Part shown: piece by piece, positions 36,486-51,400 of the stretch
How the letters are laid out: each line of letters begins with the position of its first letter
How positions within the stretch are numbered: position 1 is the first letter of the stretch
From: Phocoena phocoena
Taxonomy: Eukaryota > Chordata > Mammalia > Artiodactyla > Phocoenidae
Length of the DNA: 64,000 nt
Direction: 5' to 3'
Assembly (NCBI RefSeq): GCF_963924675.1
Contig: NC_089239.1
Coordinates: forward strand, 36,293,818-36,357,817
The notes under the pieces: generated by a model
Database searches by the model: none
Seen by the model: only the letters and a program-made list of their open reading frames with translations
What the model was told of the DNA's origin: nothing
Position numbers and translations under genes: made by a program

Positions 36486-39400
36486 CGCCACGCGGGCCTC
36501 TCACTGTCGCGGCCTCTCCCGTTGCGGAGGACAGGCTCCGGACGCGCAGGCCCAGCGGCCATGGCTCACGGGCCCAGCCGCTCCGCGGCATGCGGGATCC
36601 TCCCAGACCGGGGCACGAACCCGCGTCCCCTGCATCGGCAGGCGGACTCTCAACCACTGCGCCACCAGGGAAGCCCCCCGAGTGCTAGCGTTTTTATGAT
36701 GTGGCTTCGGAAGAGCTGCAGCAAGAACTACAAACAGGGCTGAGTACAAAAACCAACCAAGGAGGATGGCTGTACTACTGACCTCGAGATAAGCCTAGTT
36801 TCTACATTCAGAGCAGGAATCAGGACCAAGTATTCCAAAGATACACAGTGTCTAGAAAGTATTCAAAAGAAGCTAAATTGTTATATACACACAAGAAGAC
36901 AAATTTTCCATTTACCTAGAATTACTCATCTATGGCTGAGCAATAAGCCAAAGAAATCTCCAAACACTACATGTGTATCTGTTAAGCACAAAGAGTGACA
37001 CAAGAAGCTTCAATGATTCTCCACATTGTTTAAAAGGAAAAGGATCAAATGCTGAAAATATCAGATTAACGCGTATGAAGTTCTTGATGGCTAGAAGGAG
37101 AACCTCTGTTTCAGGTAACTATAAGACAATTCACATGCTTTGGTCTTTTTTTTTTTTTTCTTTCGTATTACTAACTGTCAGAATTCAGAACTGCATTAAC
37201 CTTGGCCCGCTGAGAAGAGACTGCATAATTAGAAAACTGTATTTTTCAAATTCCCTCTTACTAGGGCTTGATTAATCCTTACTGTCTCATGTAGGCGTTT
37301 CTCTAGAAGTTTGACAAATTAACAGGATATATTCCATCCTTGGTTAGATTTAAGAGATTCAACATTTTATAGATTTAACTTTCATCTCGTTTCATGTAAG
37401 ACTAATACAACATCTATTTCAGACAGCAGCATTGTTAAGGTTACTTAAATAGGTTAAAAAAAAGAAAAAAGAAACCTCAGAATAAGGCTAAACAATTGCT
37501 AACTGCTGCACAAATCATTTAACAGCGTGATTTTACCCCAAACTGATCGCCATGTGGCTACCAGGACGTGATGGGAGATACTGGGGCCTGATGAAATTTG
37601 GGGTCAGGAAAACTGTTTCTATTCCAGTTAGAGAAAGCCTAGAGGTTGTTTAAAATTCCTCATTTTTAGTAGTACAGGATTTTTACTTGAAGAAAATGAC
37701 TTCCTGGGGCCTGAGGGCTATTCCACCAAGGCTGACCTGGAAAGTGGGGCAGCCTGGTGACACATCTGGGTTAGGAGCAGGAAAAAGGTCCAGACACAGA
37801 GCACCTGTTGGAACTTAGCCCGACCTGCCCTGCCTTCTGCCAACACTCTCCAGGCTGGTCTGTACAAGCGTGCTCGGCGTCCCTGGGGAGTGCCTCCGTG
37901 CCCTTGAACGATGGCTGTGACGGTTCTCGGGGCCAGGCGGCCACCAGCGTTCTGAGCACGGACACTTCAGCTTGCTGCCAAGAGGGAGGGTCCAGACTCG
38001 AGAGCCAAGAAGGATGCGCTCAGGGCCGTGAAAAGGTGGGACGCTCCAGCCTGCAATTAATAACTGACACAAAACGGGGTACCCGAGTTCAAGGTTGACC
38101 TGTGCATTTAAAAAAATAACGCAACGTTAATTTTTACACGATACTCCCACTTCTGATGACACAGCTCTTGGTCATTACTTCTTGAAATCAGGGTCCAAGT
38201 GTTTTGGCTTCTGGCGTCATACAGGGATCAGAGTGGCTGAATCGGACCCGTCTCTCTCAGAGCACGGGTGCCCCCCTGCTCTGGGTGCCCCTCAGGTGCC
38301 CGATGGAGGCTTCCACTGAGGGGTGGGACGTGCACCCACTCCTCTAACAGATCCATTTAGGGAAGCGCTTCCCTGCTTCAGGAGTTGGGACGGAATTTCA
38401 ACTACTTATTTCTTAATTATTGAAAGATGTCCCGACGGCCTCATCTATCACCACCAGCCTGCAAAGGACCCATCCTTCAAGTCGAGAACTAAACAAGAGA
38501 GTAGCCTCCAGATTTAACCCTTCCCCAGCCTCCCACCCCCAGCACCCCACAAAGGTCGCAAAGGGTTCACTGTCACGGCTACCCCCAATCCAAAGCCAGA
38601 ATCTGGCCCCAAACGACGTCACCCCTCTGCCTCACCTCCGCTCCATGAAGTTTCCATATTGGTAAGGCAGCGACTGGACTCGCTATCGAGTTGTCAAAGG
38701 ATCTGAGGCTATGGTGGGTAGGGGAGAGGGAGAACCGGCTCAGGAAGGGACATTACTTCTCCGAGACAAACCCAGCGGCACAGGCCTGGTGGACCCCGCC
38801 CGCGCTTCTCAGCCTCTGCCCCGAGCCCCCGCCACGGTCTTCCTCTCTGACAGCTGCTAATGCTCCAAAGCCTACTTCCCTCCCACGGCTTCTCACATCT
38901 CACATGGGCTTCTCTGCCCATCCCCGTCCCCCCTTACCCCCACCAGAGGAGCCTCCCTTGGCACTGGGCTGCAGCAGGGAGGGAAAGTGGTTTCCAACTG
39001 TAGACGACTCCCAGATGCGTGTCGTTCTAAGTCTTGGTTGCCGGCAGAGCGCCTACAGGCCTGGGCGCTGGCACTGCAGGAGCTGGCAGGTCCCCCCTGC
39101 AGAGCCCATGCCCCGCCAGGCAGGAGACGCCCAAGCACGGACAAACCAGAGCCAGGGCTGCAGGCACCACAGAAGAAAGGCCACGGAAGGCGGGAAGTGT
39201 GGCAAAACCCCAGGAAACAAGGGCTTAAATGCACCGTTTGTAGACAGAGGGGAGCTGAATCTGCAGGCAGTATTGTTCCTGCAGAAAAATGTATCTGGAT
39301 TACAGATGGCTTTCAGAACCAAGGGGGCTAAAACCTGGCATCTGCCTGCACCAGGGCACCAGGGTTCAAAAGCCCAGCCTCACTCAACGATGAACAGGAA

Positions 39401-42400
39401 CACGAGGACCTTCCCTTCCTAACTCGCAAGGTTACAATGCCGAGCACGGCAGAAAATCGCTTTGTGAACCAGAGAGAATTCTGCCAGTGAAGCCACTGTT
39501 ACCAAGTCAGAACTGCAAGTGTTTTCTGAGAACAGCGGCGTCCAATCCAGCTGGGTCTTGCTATGATGAAGACCTGTGGGAGCCAGGAGCAGGGCCCTCC
39601 TAAGCAGAGGCGACAGGTGACAGCACTTGGGCCTCACCCGGCCACACCCCTAACAGTGGGAACCCCTCTGCTAAGAACTGGATACGACTGCCCCGCCAAC
39701 CCCACCCCCTGTACAGTTAGTGGCTTTTCTGTTCAGAAGATAAAGCAACTGTGCCCTCCTAGCTTCTGGCATTGAGGGCGCATAGTTCCAGTGGAGAGTC
39801 GTCCATTATTACAGTCTAGGGTTGTAAGTGAAAATAAAAACAAGGAGTAGTGATAATGCAGGATCCCAGCCCTGCCCCTGGAAAACATCTGGAGTCTGTT
39901 CTGTTACCACCCTGTGCCCAGAGAGGAGGTCTCTGCTGGGAGAAAATGACAGCAGAAGGGAATTCTGGCCAGATCTGGGATCTGAAGAGGATGAGCTCCC
40001 TCAAAAGGCAGTCGGCAGGGACATATATACGCTACCAAATGTAAAACAGATAGCTAGTGGGAAGCAGCCGCATGGCACAGGGAGACCAGCTCCGTGCTCT
40101 GTGACTACCTAGAGGGGTGGGATAGGGAGGGTGGGAGATGCAAGAGGGAAGAGAGATGGGGATATATGTATACGTATAGCTGATTCATTTTGTTATAAAG
40201 CAGAAACTAACACACCATTGTAAAGCAATTATACTCTAATAAGGATGTTAAAAAAATAAAATAAAAATAATGTAAAAAAAATTCAAAACGGCAGTTAAAT
40301 CCTCCAGGCTCTGCATGAAGCCTCAGGCTCAGCTGCCTGTGGCCCAGGCCACTCCTGGAACAAGGCTTTGGGCTGGTCCAGAGACGCCCCAGAGCCCCGC
40401 TTCCTCCTGCATGTACCCCAGCCATCTCCTCAGACTCTGCCCCTGCCCCCAGCTGCTAGTTGTGTGAATGACCCTTTGCATCCGGTGAAGCCTCAGCCTC
40501 CTGGCCTATGAACCCGAAAGAAAAAGACCTACTTCACTCTGTATGACAGACTCTAGGTCCATCCACCTCACTACAAATAACTCAATTTCGTTTCTTCTTA
40601 TGGCTGAGTAATATTCCATTGTATATATGTGCCACATCTTCTTTATCCATTCATCCGATGATGGACACTTAGGTTGTTTCCATCTCCGGGCTACTGTAAA
40701 TAGAGCTGCAATGAACATTTTGGTACATGACTCTGTTTGAATTATGGTTTTCTCAAGGTATATGCCCAGTAGTGGGATTGCTGGGTCGTATGGTAGTTCT
40801 ATACTCCAATAAAGATGTTCACACAAAGACCTGCCTCTGAGCCCCGCCACCAGGACTAGAATCTGTGATGCGCACAGCACCGAAGATGGACCTGGTAAAT
40901 GTCGGTGCCGCCTGACCTCTCCTCCCAGGCTGCTCGGCTGGGCAGACAGGAGGACAGGCGTTTTTCCTCCCTCCCTCCCCTGCCCCCTTCTCCTCACTGC
41001 CTCTTGCTAAGGCTGCTGGCAGCAACTCAGGGCACCCAGGGGATCCACTTAGCCCCAGTGGTAGTGCTTAGGGCTAAAGAGACTCCTGGCTGCGGTGTTT
41101 CCATTATTGACAATAAAGCCCCCAGAATTCTAATTACTTTGCTTCCCTGTGTGCTAAGGACACACAACCAGGTCAGAAGGAGGAGGGAGTGGAGACAGTG
41201 TGAGCTGAGCCCACCTCCCTTTCCACTGTCTACGCGCGATACATACATTGTTTGACGTCTAATACGTCCTGAGGAAGCACAGATAGCAGCAGAACACTCA
41301 CCACTGCTGGACAGCGTTGTGACAGAAAGACCCACTGTCAAGCTTCAAAGCTTCCCTCTCGGGTTAACAGCTTTTAAAGGTGAACCAGGACCGACCGATG
41401 GGCACTGGAACAGCAGTCAGGACCTGTGTTGTAATCGATCCCAGCTCTGCAAGGCACACCTCGGGTGACGCGCAGATCCCGGTCTGGGGTGGAGAAGACG
41501 GGGCTTACCGGATCTAACTCAGGACTCCCAGGAGAGACCACACTTGCGACCCTGCCCTACGTTTCCAGGGTGGCCCGGCTCCCTGCCCCACACAGCCACC
41601 TCTCGTCTGCCTCCGTCCCCTTACAGCTCGTGACCGTCCTCATCCTCCACTGGAATGCTGCAGTGGATCATGTCTCCACCTGTGATTCCATGAACCGAAG
41701 GCGGCAGGTTGGCTGTCACCCGCCCCTCTGCCCTCACCTGGCGTCCTCCCCTCGTTGCTGATCCATGAGCTTGGGGGCCATCCCCCTCACATCCTCATCC
41801 ATCTCCCTCTCTGGACCATCCTCAGCTGCAAGCAAATGCGTGCTGTAACGACAAACACACCCGGACCCTCCCCTCGGACAGACGGTGCTCACCTCTGCCT
41901 TGGCCCCTCCCTTCTGGCTGCTTCTGCCGTTCTGCTCTCTTCCCAGACATCTCAAAACCAGATCTGCGTCCGCCCTGCCCATTTCCTCGCCTTCCGCTCT
42001 TCCTTCAGCTGCTCCAGTTTGCCTTCCAGCGGGCCCGCCCCACGGAGCTGCCCTCTGCACTGCCAGCACTTGCGCGGTGCTCAACCCCACAGGCGTATTC
42101 CCACCTTCCCGGACCTCTCGGCAGCCTCTGGCGTGGCCTCCCGCCTTCTGGAAGCCCTGCCCTGTGTGCTTCCTGATACCACAGCTCTTCTCTGCGGGCC
42201 CTTCCACTCCCCCAGCTGCCACTCAGGGATCTGGCCAGGGCCCGGCCTCTGCACCCTCTCCCTGCATCACCTCGCCTACACCCGTGATGCCACCCAGTGC
42301 TGGCACGCCACGCTGACTCGGATGTCTGCTCGCACACCCAACCCGCTGACCTCACACCCTCCCTGGGAGCTCTTACACACACCTTCAACCCCAGAGGCCC

Positions 42401-45400
42401 GGATCTCCTCCCCTCCCCTCCCCCAAACGTAGGCGGCTCGACCAGAACCTTTGCAAGGAGCGGTTCTCCCTCCCCAACCCCGCACCACCAGCCCTCATCA
42501 TGCTGCCTCCAAAGCACCCCTCTCCCCACTGCCCTCTCGCCCCGCCTCCTGCAACTGCCCCTGGCTGTGTCCCTGTTTCCACCGGCCCCCGAACAACCCA
42601 CTTCTCACACCCTCCAAACTCCTGACCCTGCGGGCCCCCAGCCCTGCCGTGTTACTCCGGCCTCTTCACCCGCTAGGCCTGGGCCAGACGGTCTCCTTGC
42701 TGCACAGTGATCTAGAGCCTTCCTCCTCCAGCGCCTTCACCCAAGCATCGCTCTCTGTGGAACGCGGTTCTCATCCCCAAACACCCATTACGCCATCTTT
42801 ACCTGACGGGGGCCCATCAAATCCTTCAGATCTCTGTGTAACAGTCACTTCCTCAGAAAGAAACATTCAATACCATCTGTTTATCCCATTCATGTCTACC
42901 TGCTCCACCATCAGTCTGCAAGCTCCTTGAACACAGAGAACATGGACATTATTTACTGCTGTAGAGCGCCTGGCACAGAATACATAAAATAGATGAACCT
43001 GTAAGTATCTGCTGAGTAAATGAACAACTACAGGTGAACATACTCGGGAAATGTCACGTATTATAAAATATAGTTACAATTTTTAAAAAGCAAGACGCTT
43101 TAAGAACTCACCAACAGACAACTCAAACTGATATGAGTAGATGACTCATTTGTATTTATTTCAATTTCTAACTCAAGTTAGAAGTTATAACTCACTCGCG
43201 GAAGGAAAAAGGACACGAGGAATTCTGCTTCCCTTTTCCACCTAAGCTCAAAATTAATGGCGTTTTGAACAAAGTCTTTTAATTGTAGAATTTAAAAATT
43301 CATGCTCACTTATCATATTCAATATTTTAAATTTACTATGGCATCTATCACTTGAAGGCACAGGGATGAAATTTACACCGCCATGCACTGGCTAGGACCT
43401 GCGCGTCAGAGCAGAGAGAAGACGGGCACATTCCAACCACCTTGCTTTCACCAATATTCTCCATTTATCAAGGGATTTCCTGAAGCCAGGCCAGTACCCA
43501 TGTTTCAATAAACATCACCACACGGACTGATTCACAAAAGGATTTCTCAAGTCCTTTCTTTCTATTTGGTCTTAGAATAACCTCCTGTCTCCAAAGAGTT
43601 CTAAGTGTCTCTCCTCTCTTCATATATATTTTCTTGTATTTATGCACGGGGTCTTTTTCTTCATTGCTGTCCTCCAACCTTTTTTCATCCATGGTTGCGG
43701 GGTAACCTACACTCTGTGTACCATCTCCATCGGTTTATATTCATCTCAGAACTGGCGCAGACCTGAATCACTAGACGGAGTTGCAGGGGAACAGAGCCTG
43801 ACCATCTCCATCGGTTTATATTCATCTCAGAACTGGCGCAGATCTGAATCACTAGACGGAGTTGCAGGGGAACAGAGCCTGTTTCTCTCTGTTAATTTGT
43901 CCACACGTACAGATGCACAGTCCCTCTGTGTCGCTGCCATCAACAGCTGTTTACTGCAGCTTTCACCCCAGGATGCTCCCCGAACCCCCTTAAAACCCCT
44001 TAAGCAGAGAAACAGCGCCCTAATCAAATAAAATCAAAGCTATATTGTTTAATTTTTCCCGAAAACTCTAGAACTGGAGGAGTCCTCAGTGATCATTTAT
44101 TTCAAAAAGATATTGAGAAGTATGGTCGTGTATCTGACAACCCCACAATCCCTGGGTTTATGTACATACACCACCCCTGGAGCCCCGGCTCTGGACAGTC
44201 AGTCTAGGACTCTCTCACTTGAACCTGGTAACTGTCATTTTAAGCACTGTGGAGCTTTTCTTAGCCAACATGCATATTAAAGGTTTGTATGGTACCACGC
44301 AAATATAAAACAAAGGTCCTAAGAAGTAAAAGTAATAAACAATATAAATAGTTGCAAAAATCTCTGGGAACCAGATTTTATTGCCTATTTCTGGGAGCAA
44401 ACTATATACATATATATATATTCTACTTTAATACCAGTATTAACAAAGCTTATGAAAGATGGAGTCTTGATGAAAAAAACTCAAAACAAAACCTTAATAA
44501 TTCAGGCCAATTTCAGAACAGATCAATCAAAACCCACATAACTGACAGAATAGACCAACAGAATAAAGACTCCAAGGTTCAAGGAGTGTCAGGTGCTCCC
44601 TGGAACCACGATGATGGCAACCCTGAGTTTCTAAGCAAAGGCTTATCAACATAGAGAATTAAAGAACTTATATTTATCATTCAGATAATTAATGAGCTCA
44701 CATACTTAATACAACCTAAAATAGGTTGAATGCGGCCCTGAAATTTTGTTGACGCTATTAATCTCTCAACAAACCTTTTATTTAGAGAGATTGTACAAAG
44801 ACAAACTTCAGCCCCCTTCCTGGTCATCAATTTGGAAATCACTAACCTTGAATGATTTTTAAGTTTTATTATAAACGTCCATGAAGTAAACTGGCTTTTT
44901 ATAGACAAAGACCGATACGTGTACTTTCATGGGTAGGTTTGATCCTATAGATAAGCATTTGAGCTTTTCCTACATCTGCTCTTCAGGACAGGTAGTTACA
45001 ATACATTGTTACTATACATCCCTTGTAGACATTCATGGTGAAACAGTAATCTCTAGCTCTTAGAAAATAACTAGCCCTGAATTTACAGATTAAAACGTAT
45101 AGATAAAAATCAAATAAATGAACAAAATCATGATTTATTCTTTTCTGAAGGCTGTTTATAAACACTTACACCTGAATGTGAAATACACTTATGTTAAGCT
45201 GGGGGGAGCCTCATTCATAAGCCGTTGTGTTTCCCTGTTTGTCTAAAACACCGCACGGTGAAACCCGAGTTTGCCCCTCTTTTCATAAAAACAATATACT
45301 TTATTTTTTTACTGTAAACTTGCTCCAAGGTTTTCCATTGATTACACTGGTTATTTTGTACAAAAGTCCCTAATTAGGCCCACTGTCAGGCCACAGGTAC

Positions 45401-48400
45401 CGGATGGCTAGGCAGGGGAGGGATGTTGGGTCGCCACCAGTGAAATTAGAATTCTGCAGGAAAAGAAACAGCAAGTCATCAAATCCATGGATCTGCCTAA
45501 CAAAACCAGAGGGCATTCAGTTTCAACCGGCTGAGGGAATAACTTTGATCTTAATTACTAAGAAGCTCTTACGTTGTGAGGATGTTGCAGCTTAAGAAGG
45601 AGCAGCCTCCTAACTTCCTGATAAATTAGTTTCTCAAGACTAACCTTTCGGACGCCAGAGAAATACATCACATGCATGGCAGTCGGGAAAATGTCAGTGT
45701 TCAAAGGGGTAAAAGGTAAACGGCTAAGTAATCCCTAAGACGACATCTATGCACGCTTAACAACACGCTACATCTGAAAAATAAAGACTACATTTAAACA
45801 GAAAATGTAAAGAAGCCACACGCCGGCAAAACTGTTTCAAGCTGCCACGCTGAACTCATGCCTTAATTAATTTCCAGCATTTTCCTTCCCAGCATTATAC
45901 TTTTTTTTTTTGACCACGCTGCACGGCATGTGGGATTTCTTAGTCCCCCGACCAGGGATCGAACCCGCGGCCCCTGCAGTGGAAGCACAGATTCTTAACC
46001 AGTGAGAGTTTTCCTGCATAAATATGAACTGACTCTGGAAAAAGTCTCATGCCTCCATGTCTGCCTGATGCATCAGAGTGCGGGGCTACCCCCACCTTGG
46101 GACATCAAGACTATGGTCCCCTCCACGAGTGCGATGCAACAGCCAAAGCCATCCTGGCTTCTTGATTGACTGGGATGGAAGAGGAGGCCAAGCGAAGAGG
46201 CCTGCTTCCCCACAAATCCCTTCCCCAATGGGAACCAGCATGGCAGGAAAATGCATTCAAGTTTGATGGGCGTGGGAGCTCTGTTAAAAACATGAAGTTT
46301 AACAACGGCTCTCAAGGAAGAAAGAAGTTGATTCTATGCCAGCACTCTGGTCTGTAAACCACGTCATCAAAATTGGTTATGAAAACCTGAGGAAAGAGTG
46401 ATCTCTGAATTACCACAAGTATTTCGCCTCCATTTTATAAAATTGGTATTTTGATTAAATGTGCTTCACTCTGATGAATCCCGCAAAGAGAAAGGAGCGG
46501 AAAGTGTCAGCTGAGTGCTTCATTCTGGGGTTAGCAACCACCCCTCATAAAAATTAAAGTCTTCCGAAGTTCTTTACAAGGTAAATTAGGTATATCTGCT
46601 CCTTTCCCGTTTTTTTTTCATTGTCATTCATGTGAAAAGGCGTCACTATAATAGCGCTGGCTTCCTCCTGCCACTTACTCTTACTGACATCATACTATCT
46701 TTTGGATTTCTCAGGAAAAAGATGAGATAAAAGGCAGTTTCCTTGGCAGGGGGAATTTTCATTTTCCATATTAATACCACATTATAATCAAATCGTTTCA
46801 GTGAAGTTTTGATCCTAAGCCTGGAAGAACAAAAACACCCTTTAAAAATGCCTCTCTAGAGACACAGCCCAGAAAAAACACCATCTTCCTACTCTGTTAC
46901 ACGTATTCTGTGTTTACCTCCCCTTCCACAGAGTGTCAATCAAGACTAATGACTTCCAAACTTACAGAATTAATAAGGAGAATTAAGCTATATATGTTAA
47001 CCAGTAAACTTAAACTTACACAGTTCCCAAGCTCCCCTTGGGAGAAATGTGAAGGGAAGCCAGGTGCAAAGGGCTTCCTGCTTCATCCTAGGCGCAGGCC
47101 ACCACCACCTGAGCTCTCGACCTCTGGGGGGTCATTTCATTGAAACCTCTGTTTGCTCAAGTGCACGGCGAGAAGAAAATGGGTGGCCCACCGTGCCGCC
47201 ATGTACCCACTTCAGAAAAGCCGAATTCCCGTGCCCCACTGCCCCCGCAAGGAAGCACAGAGTGCTGGCCTCGGCATTAGAAGATGTCACCCTGCCTGTG
47301 TGGCATTGTGTTAGTTACTTAACGTTTCTGGGCCTTCCGGTTCCCATCCATGAATGAAGTGGGTAGCTGAGACCCCGTGGGCACAAACCCCAAGGTACCA
47401 CTGAGGTTCTGCCAGGGCTACAGGGACGGTCCACAGACTGGCAAACATATGTCTAGCACTTACATACACTTTTTTCCAAACATCAGGAAAGTTCAGATTA
47501 ATGCAAAGTGTTACTGATATCAAATAGCTTTTTGTCATCACGGATCTTCTTACTCAAAAGATACTCATAAAAGGTATGATCTCACTTTTGTGTGGAATCT
47601 AAAAAACAAAAACAAGCTCACAGATACACAGACCAGATGGGTGGTTGCCAGAGGGGGGAGGTGGGTGGGAGGTACAAACTTCCAGTTATGAAATGAAGTC
47701 CTGTGATGTTCAGCATGGTGACTGTAGTTAATAATAAAACAGTACTGACACTTGAAGGTTGCTAAGAGAGTAGGTCTTGCAAATCTTCATGGTAAGAAAA
47801 AAAACTTTGTAAACATATCAAATACTGATACATACGAACCATCATGTCCTCTACCTGTAACTAGTGTAACTTTGTATGTCAATCATACCTCAGTTCTTTT
47901 AAAAAGATACTACTAGTTTAACTAGCATTATATAGGGGTCTTGGAAGGTTTTTTTGACATTTAAAAGAGGGTCCCCATATACTCGGAAGAATTAGGAAGC
48001 CAGTGGTCTGGAATCTAGATAACCTCTAAAGCTCCTCTACAGGGATGGACACAGAGTCATCCCTGAGACAGCAGCCCAGCCACCGTTAACGCCCACCCAA
48101 GTCCAGACATTATCACTTATTTTTTTTGACTTCTTTTTTTTTTTTTTTTTTTTGCGGTACGCGGGCCTCTCACTGCTGCGGCCTCTCCCGCTGCGGAGCA
48201 CAGGCTCCGGACGCACAGGCTCAGCGGCCATGGCTCACGGGCCCAGCCGCTCCGCGGCATGTGGGATCTTCCCGGACCGGGGCACGAACCCGCGTCCCCT
48301 GCATCGGCAGGCGGACTCTCCACCACTGCGCCACCAGGGAAGCCCCATCACTTATTTTTTTAAATTAATTTTCTTTAAGTCTTAAAACAGAAAAAAAGAA

Positions 48401-51400
48401 TTTGCATTTAGTCAATTAGCACCAAACATTTCTATTACATCCAAGGCTACCTAAACATTTACTTCTCTGTGACCCAAAATCCCTTCAAAAGACAAGACCG
48501 AGTGGATACTTTACAGCCAGTCATAGTTATTCAGACTTAAAGCCCATCTTTACATGTATTATGATGGTAGTGATACTAAATGCCTTTTAAAAACCACTTA
48601 ATACGTTCTCCGACTTTTACGGTACATCAAATTATAGGCTTACTCTCGTGAAAGAAAACTGTCTACATTCTAACACAGCTACATGTAAAATGAATAATTG
48701 ATAAGTAAGGGGCAAAGAGCTTTGAAAACCTAGAGGTATCACATGGATAGTAAAAAATAATGCACACAGACAACCAGTGCCCTGAAACTCAGCAACCATT
48801 CAATAGAAAACAATCAGTGGAGCTGGACAAATGCCTGTGTGGGTTTTTTTTTTTTTAATTCCTTCTGGAAAGGAGCTCTGAAAGGTACTCTCCAACTTGG
48901 ACAAAAGGCAAGTGTCTCAGAACAAACACAATTAGCTACTGGAGAGGTTCTGGAAGTGGGAAGTCGGGGGATGGTAAATATGCTGCAAAGCCTTGGGCTT
49001 CTAGGTCACTGCCAGAAATGTGCCTGGGGCTCATGGTGATTGAAGGAGGCACAGGTCCTACGGGAGAGCCGCCCGGTAACCAGTGAGGACCCCTCTACGC
49101 CGTGCAGACCACTGGCATCGTTTTGCCACCAGCCTCAGCGTCACAGCCTCCTCTACAGGGAAGCTCAGCGCCGGGACCCACAGCCCACTATCCTGACTCA
49201 GTGAATACGGGCTGCGGTCCTTACACACATCACCGTGGACCTTGAATTCATCAACCCTTTCATCTTTATGTGGGACCCTGAACTGTCCTGTGAAAAAGCA
49301 CCTTTGCGTGTGCCTACAATGAACGAATCATTTCCCTTCTTTCTCATCACTGAAAGCATACAGAACCAAAAGCAGGGTGACCACGAGTTTCTCAAATACA
49401 CTGGCACATCTTTCCCGCGCTCCACTCGGCTATAAAGCTGAGGCTGAGAAGGCAGTTTTACCCTCTTTTCCCCGGGATCCGACTCTTCCTTCTCTGACAA
49501 GGGGGCGAGTTAAATGGACTAACCCGACGATGAAATCCCCTTAATCACGGAACTGTTCTATTCCCTGAGAACCCTGAGTGCTTTGTAGCTCTCCCCAGTC
49601 TCATTCTTCAATTCCTTCTCCACCTCCAGGCACTTTTTTTCTTTTTCTTTCAAAAACAAAGCAGTTGCCCTGAAGCAGCTTAGAAAGAAATTTATGGGGC
49701 TTATTTAACCTGATTAAGGCCCAGGAACATTAGTAAAAATATATAACGTAGGCTACATGTAGACTTGGAGCTCTTCGTGAGAAAAACTCCAGAGGAAAAC
49801 CTAGCAGGGAAGAGCCAATGAAACAGAAAGGGCTCACACGACACCTGACCCTTATTTCCTGAGGGCACAGATTTCCCATTCGGATGGCCTGCATCTACGT
49901 TACTTCCAGCAGAGGCAGTCTGTTCATTTCCAGACATAAATTCAGGCCCAAACGTTAAGAAAATTCAGCAACCAGCATTTGCGGCCCGATGCGCCTCTTT
50001 ACAGCATGAGTTGCATATTCTCCAGGGAGTTAAAGGAAAAGGGAGGCTTGGCTGGTCACTCCCAGATAATCTCTGAAGTGAGTCCCCCTGGGGCTCAGAT
50101 AGCCAACAGATTACTCTCCTAATTTAAAGATGAAAACCAGAGTCGGCCAGGCCAAAGGTCTCGCGTGCGCATCTGGCTCGCGGTCTGGCCAGCGGCCACT
50201 CTGGGAATGCAGCGCCCGGGGAAACAGGAGCAAGCGACAGCATCATCCCTCTCTGGGCGTCCAGCTCACAGCTTGTGTCCTGCTTCCCAGAGACGAGCTT
50301 GAGCCAGATTTCCTCAGTAGATGGAAATGCACGCTGCTTCTCACCAGAGCAAAGCCCTGGCCAGTACTTGGTTAGCTGGCCCCGCTCCCAAGCAGCCAGG
50401 AAACAAATGGCAGGGCCACCGTGCCCACTTCACAGCCACCTCCCCCGGGGGCTGTAGCACTCTGCAGAGAAGCCCACCACCAGTGAAACACGCGAGGCCC
50501 ATGACAGAGCCCTGGCCCCAGGGCCAGGCTGTGTGACCACTACCACGCCTCCACTTCTTGGCTCCCTTTGGCACTTAGGGGAAATTGGGGTACTTCAATA
50601 GGATCTTTTTTTCTTTCCAGCTGTCGGTAACAACTGAAAAGGAAGATGATGCTTTCTGACCATCTACCGTATTTAAGCACTCACCGAGGCTATGACACAA
50701 GCAGAACGGAACACACAACATGCCCTACCGTAAGGGTATTTGGTATCCAGTATACTCTCCGCTGTCCTCCTCCAAGGCAAGAGGTCATCGCTGCATCCAT
50801 TTGGCATTCCATTGTACCCAATGCCCACAATCTTGTTTTCTGCATTCACGATGCAGGCTCCGACCTACAGGAAGACATGCCCAAAGGCTTGGTGACTTTG
50901 GGTGGCTGGTCTGCCAGTGGAGAGGCAGTAAGGGAGACCAGAGGCCTGCAGAGCTCCAAGATGGGCATGCTACTTCTGGAGGGGCTAAGAGCTCTGTCTC
51001 CTTGGGGTACGAGAGGCAGTGAACGATGGCATGTGACAATTTACTCTCTCACAGGAAGAGGTAAGCAGGCAGGAATGCAGCACAAAAGACAGCAGATTTC
51101 CTCTGCTTTTTGTAAGTTGGCAGGTGTCCACTGAGCCTCTTCCTCTTGTAATTTGCTCACTTGTAGGTACCTCCGTGTCTGTGAGTGTCCAAACATTCTC
51201 CTGTAAAACTCACTTACCGGGCCTCCCCGGTGGCGCAGTGGTTGAGAGTCCGCCTGCCGATGCAAAGGACACGGGTTCGTGCCCCGGTCCGGGAAGATCC
51301 CACGTGCCGCGGAGCGGCTGGGCCCGTGAGCCATGGCCGCTGACCCTGCACGTCCGGAGCCTGCATGGACGTGCTCCGCAACGGAGAGGCCACAACAGTG

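Larger units (their letters stand above)
31499..50728 (-). other. DCTD: DCTD intron 3 (19.2 kb)
   Basis: The largest intron. It contains a solo LTR (32.9-33.2 kb), CHR SINEs (36.46, 48.13 kb), a truncated SINE (45.9 kb), L1 3' ends (40.0, 40.5, 47.6 kb), a long L2 (41.5-43.0 kb), smaller L2 tails (32.55, 33.86, 36.2 kb) and an 81-bp tandem duplication (43.7 kb). The stretches 33.3-36.1, 37.0-40.0, 44.0-45.9, 46.1-47.5 and 48.4-50.7 kb are otherwise unclassified. No other gene was recognised. Confidence 0.85.

Noticed and set aside
38691..39422. 243-codon plus-strand frame within DCTD intron 3
   Set aside because: Low-complexity, Pro/Arg-rich translation from GC-rich DNA. No domain, no splice context, and several overlapping frames.
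40506..40997. 163-codon frame with convincing protein similarity
   Set aside because: The similarity is to L1 ORF2, not a host gene. The frame is an inverted retrotransposon fragment.
41755..42432. 225-codon plus-strand frame
   Set aside because: It lies in an L2 remnant in CT-rich DNA, has overlapping frames on the other strand and no domain.
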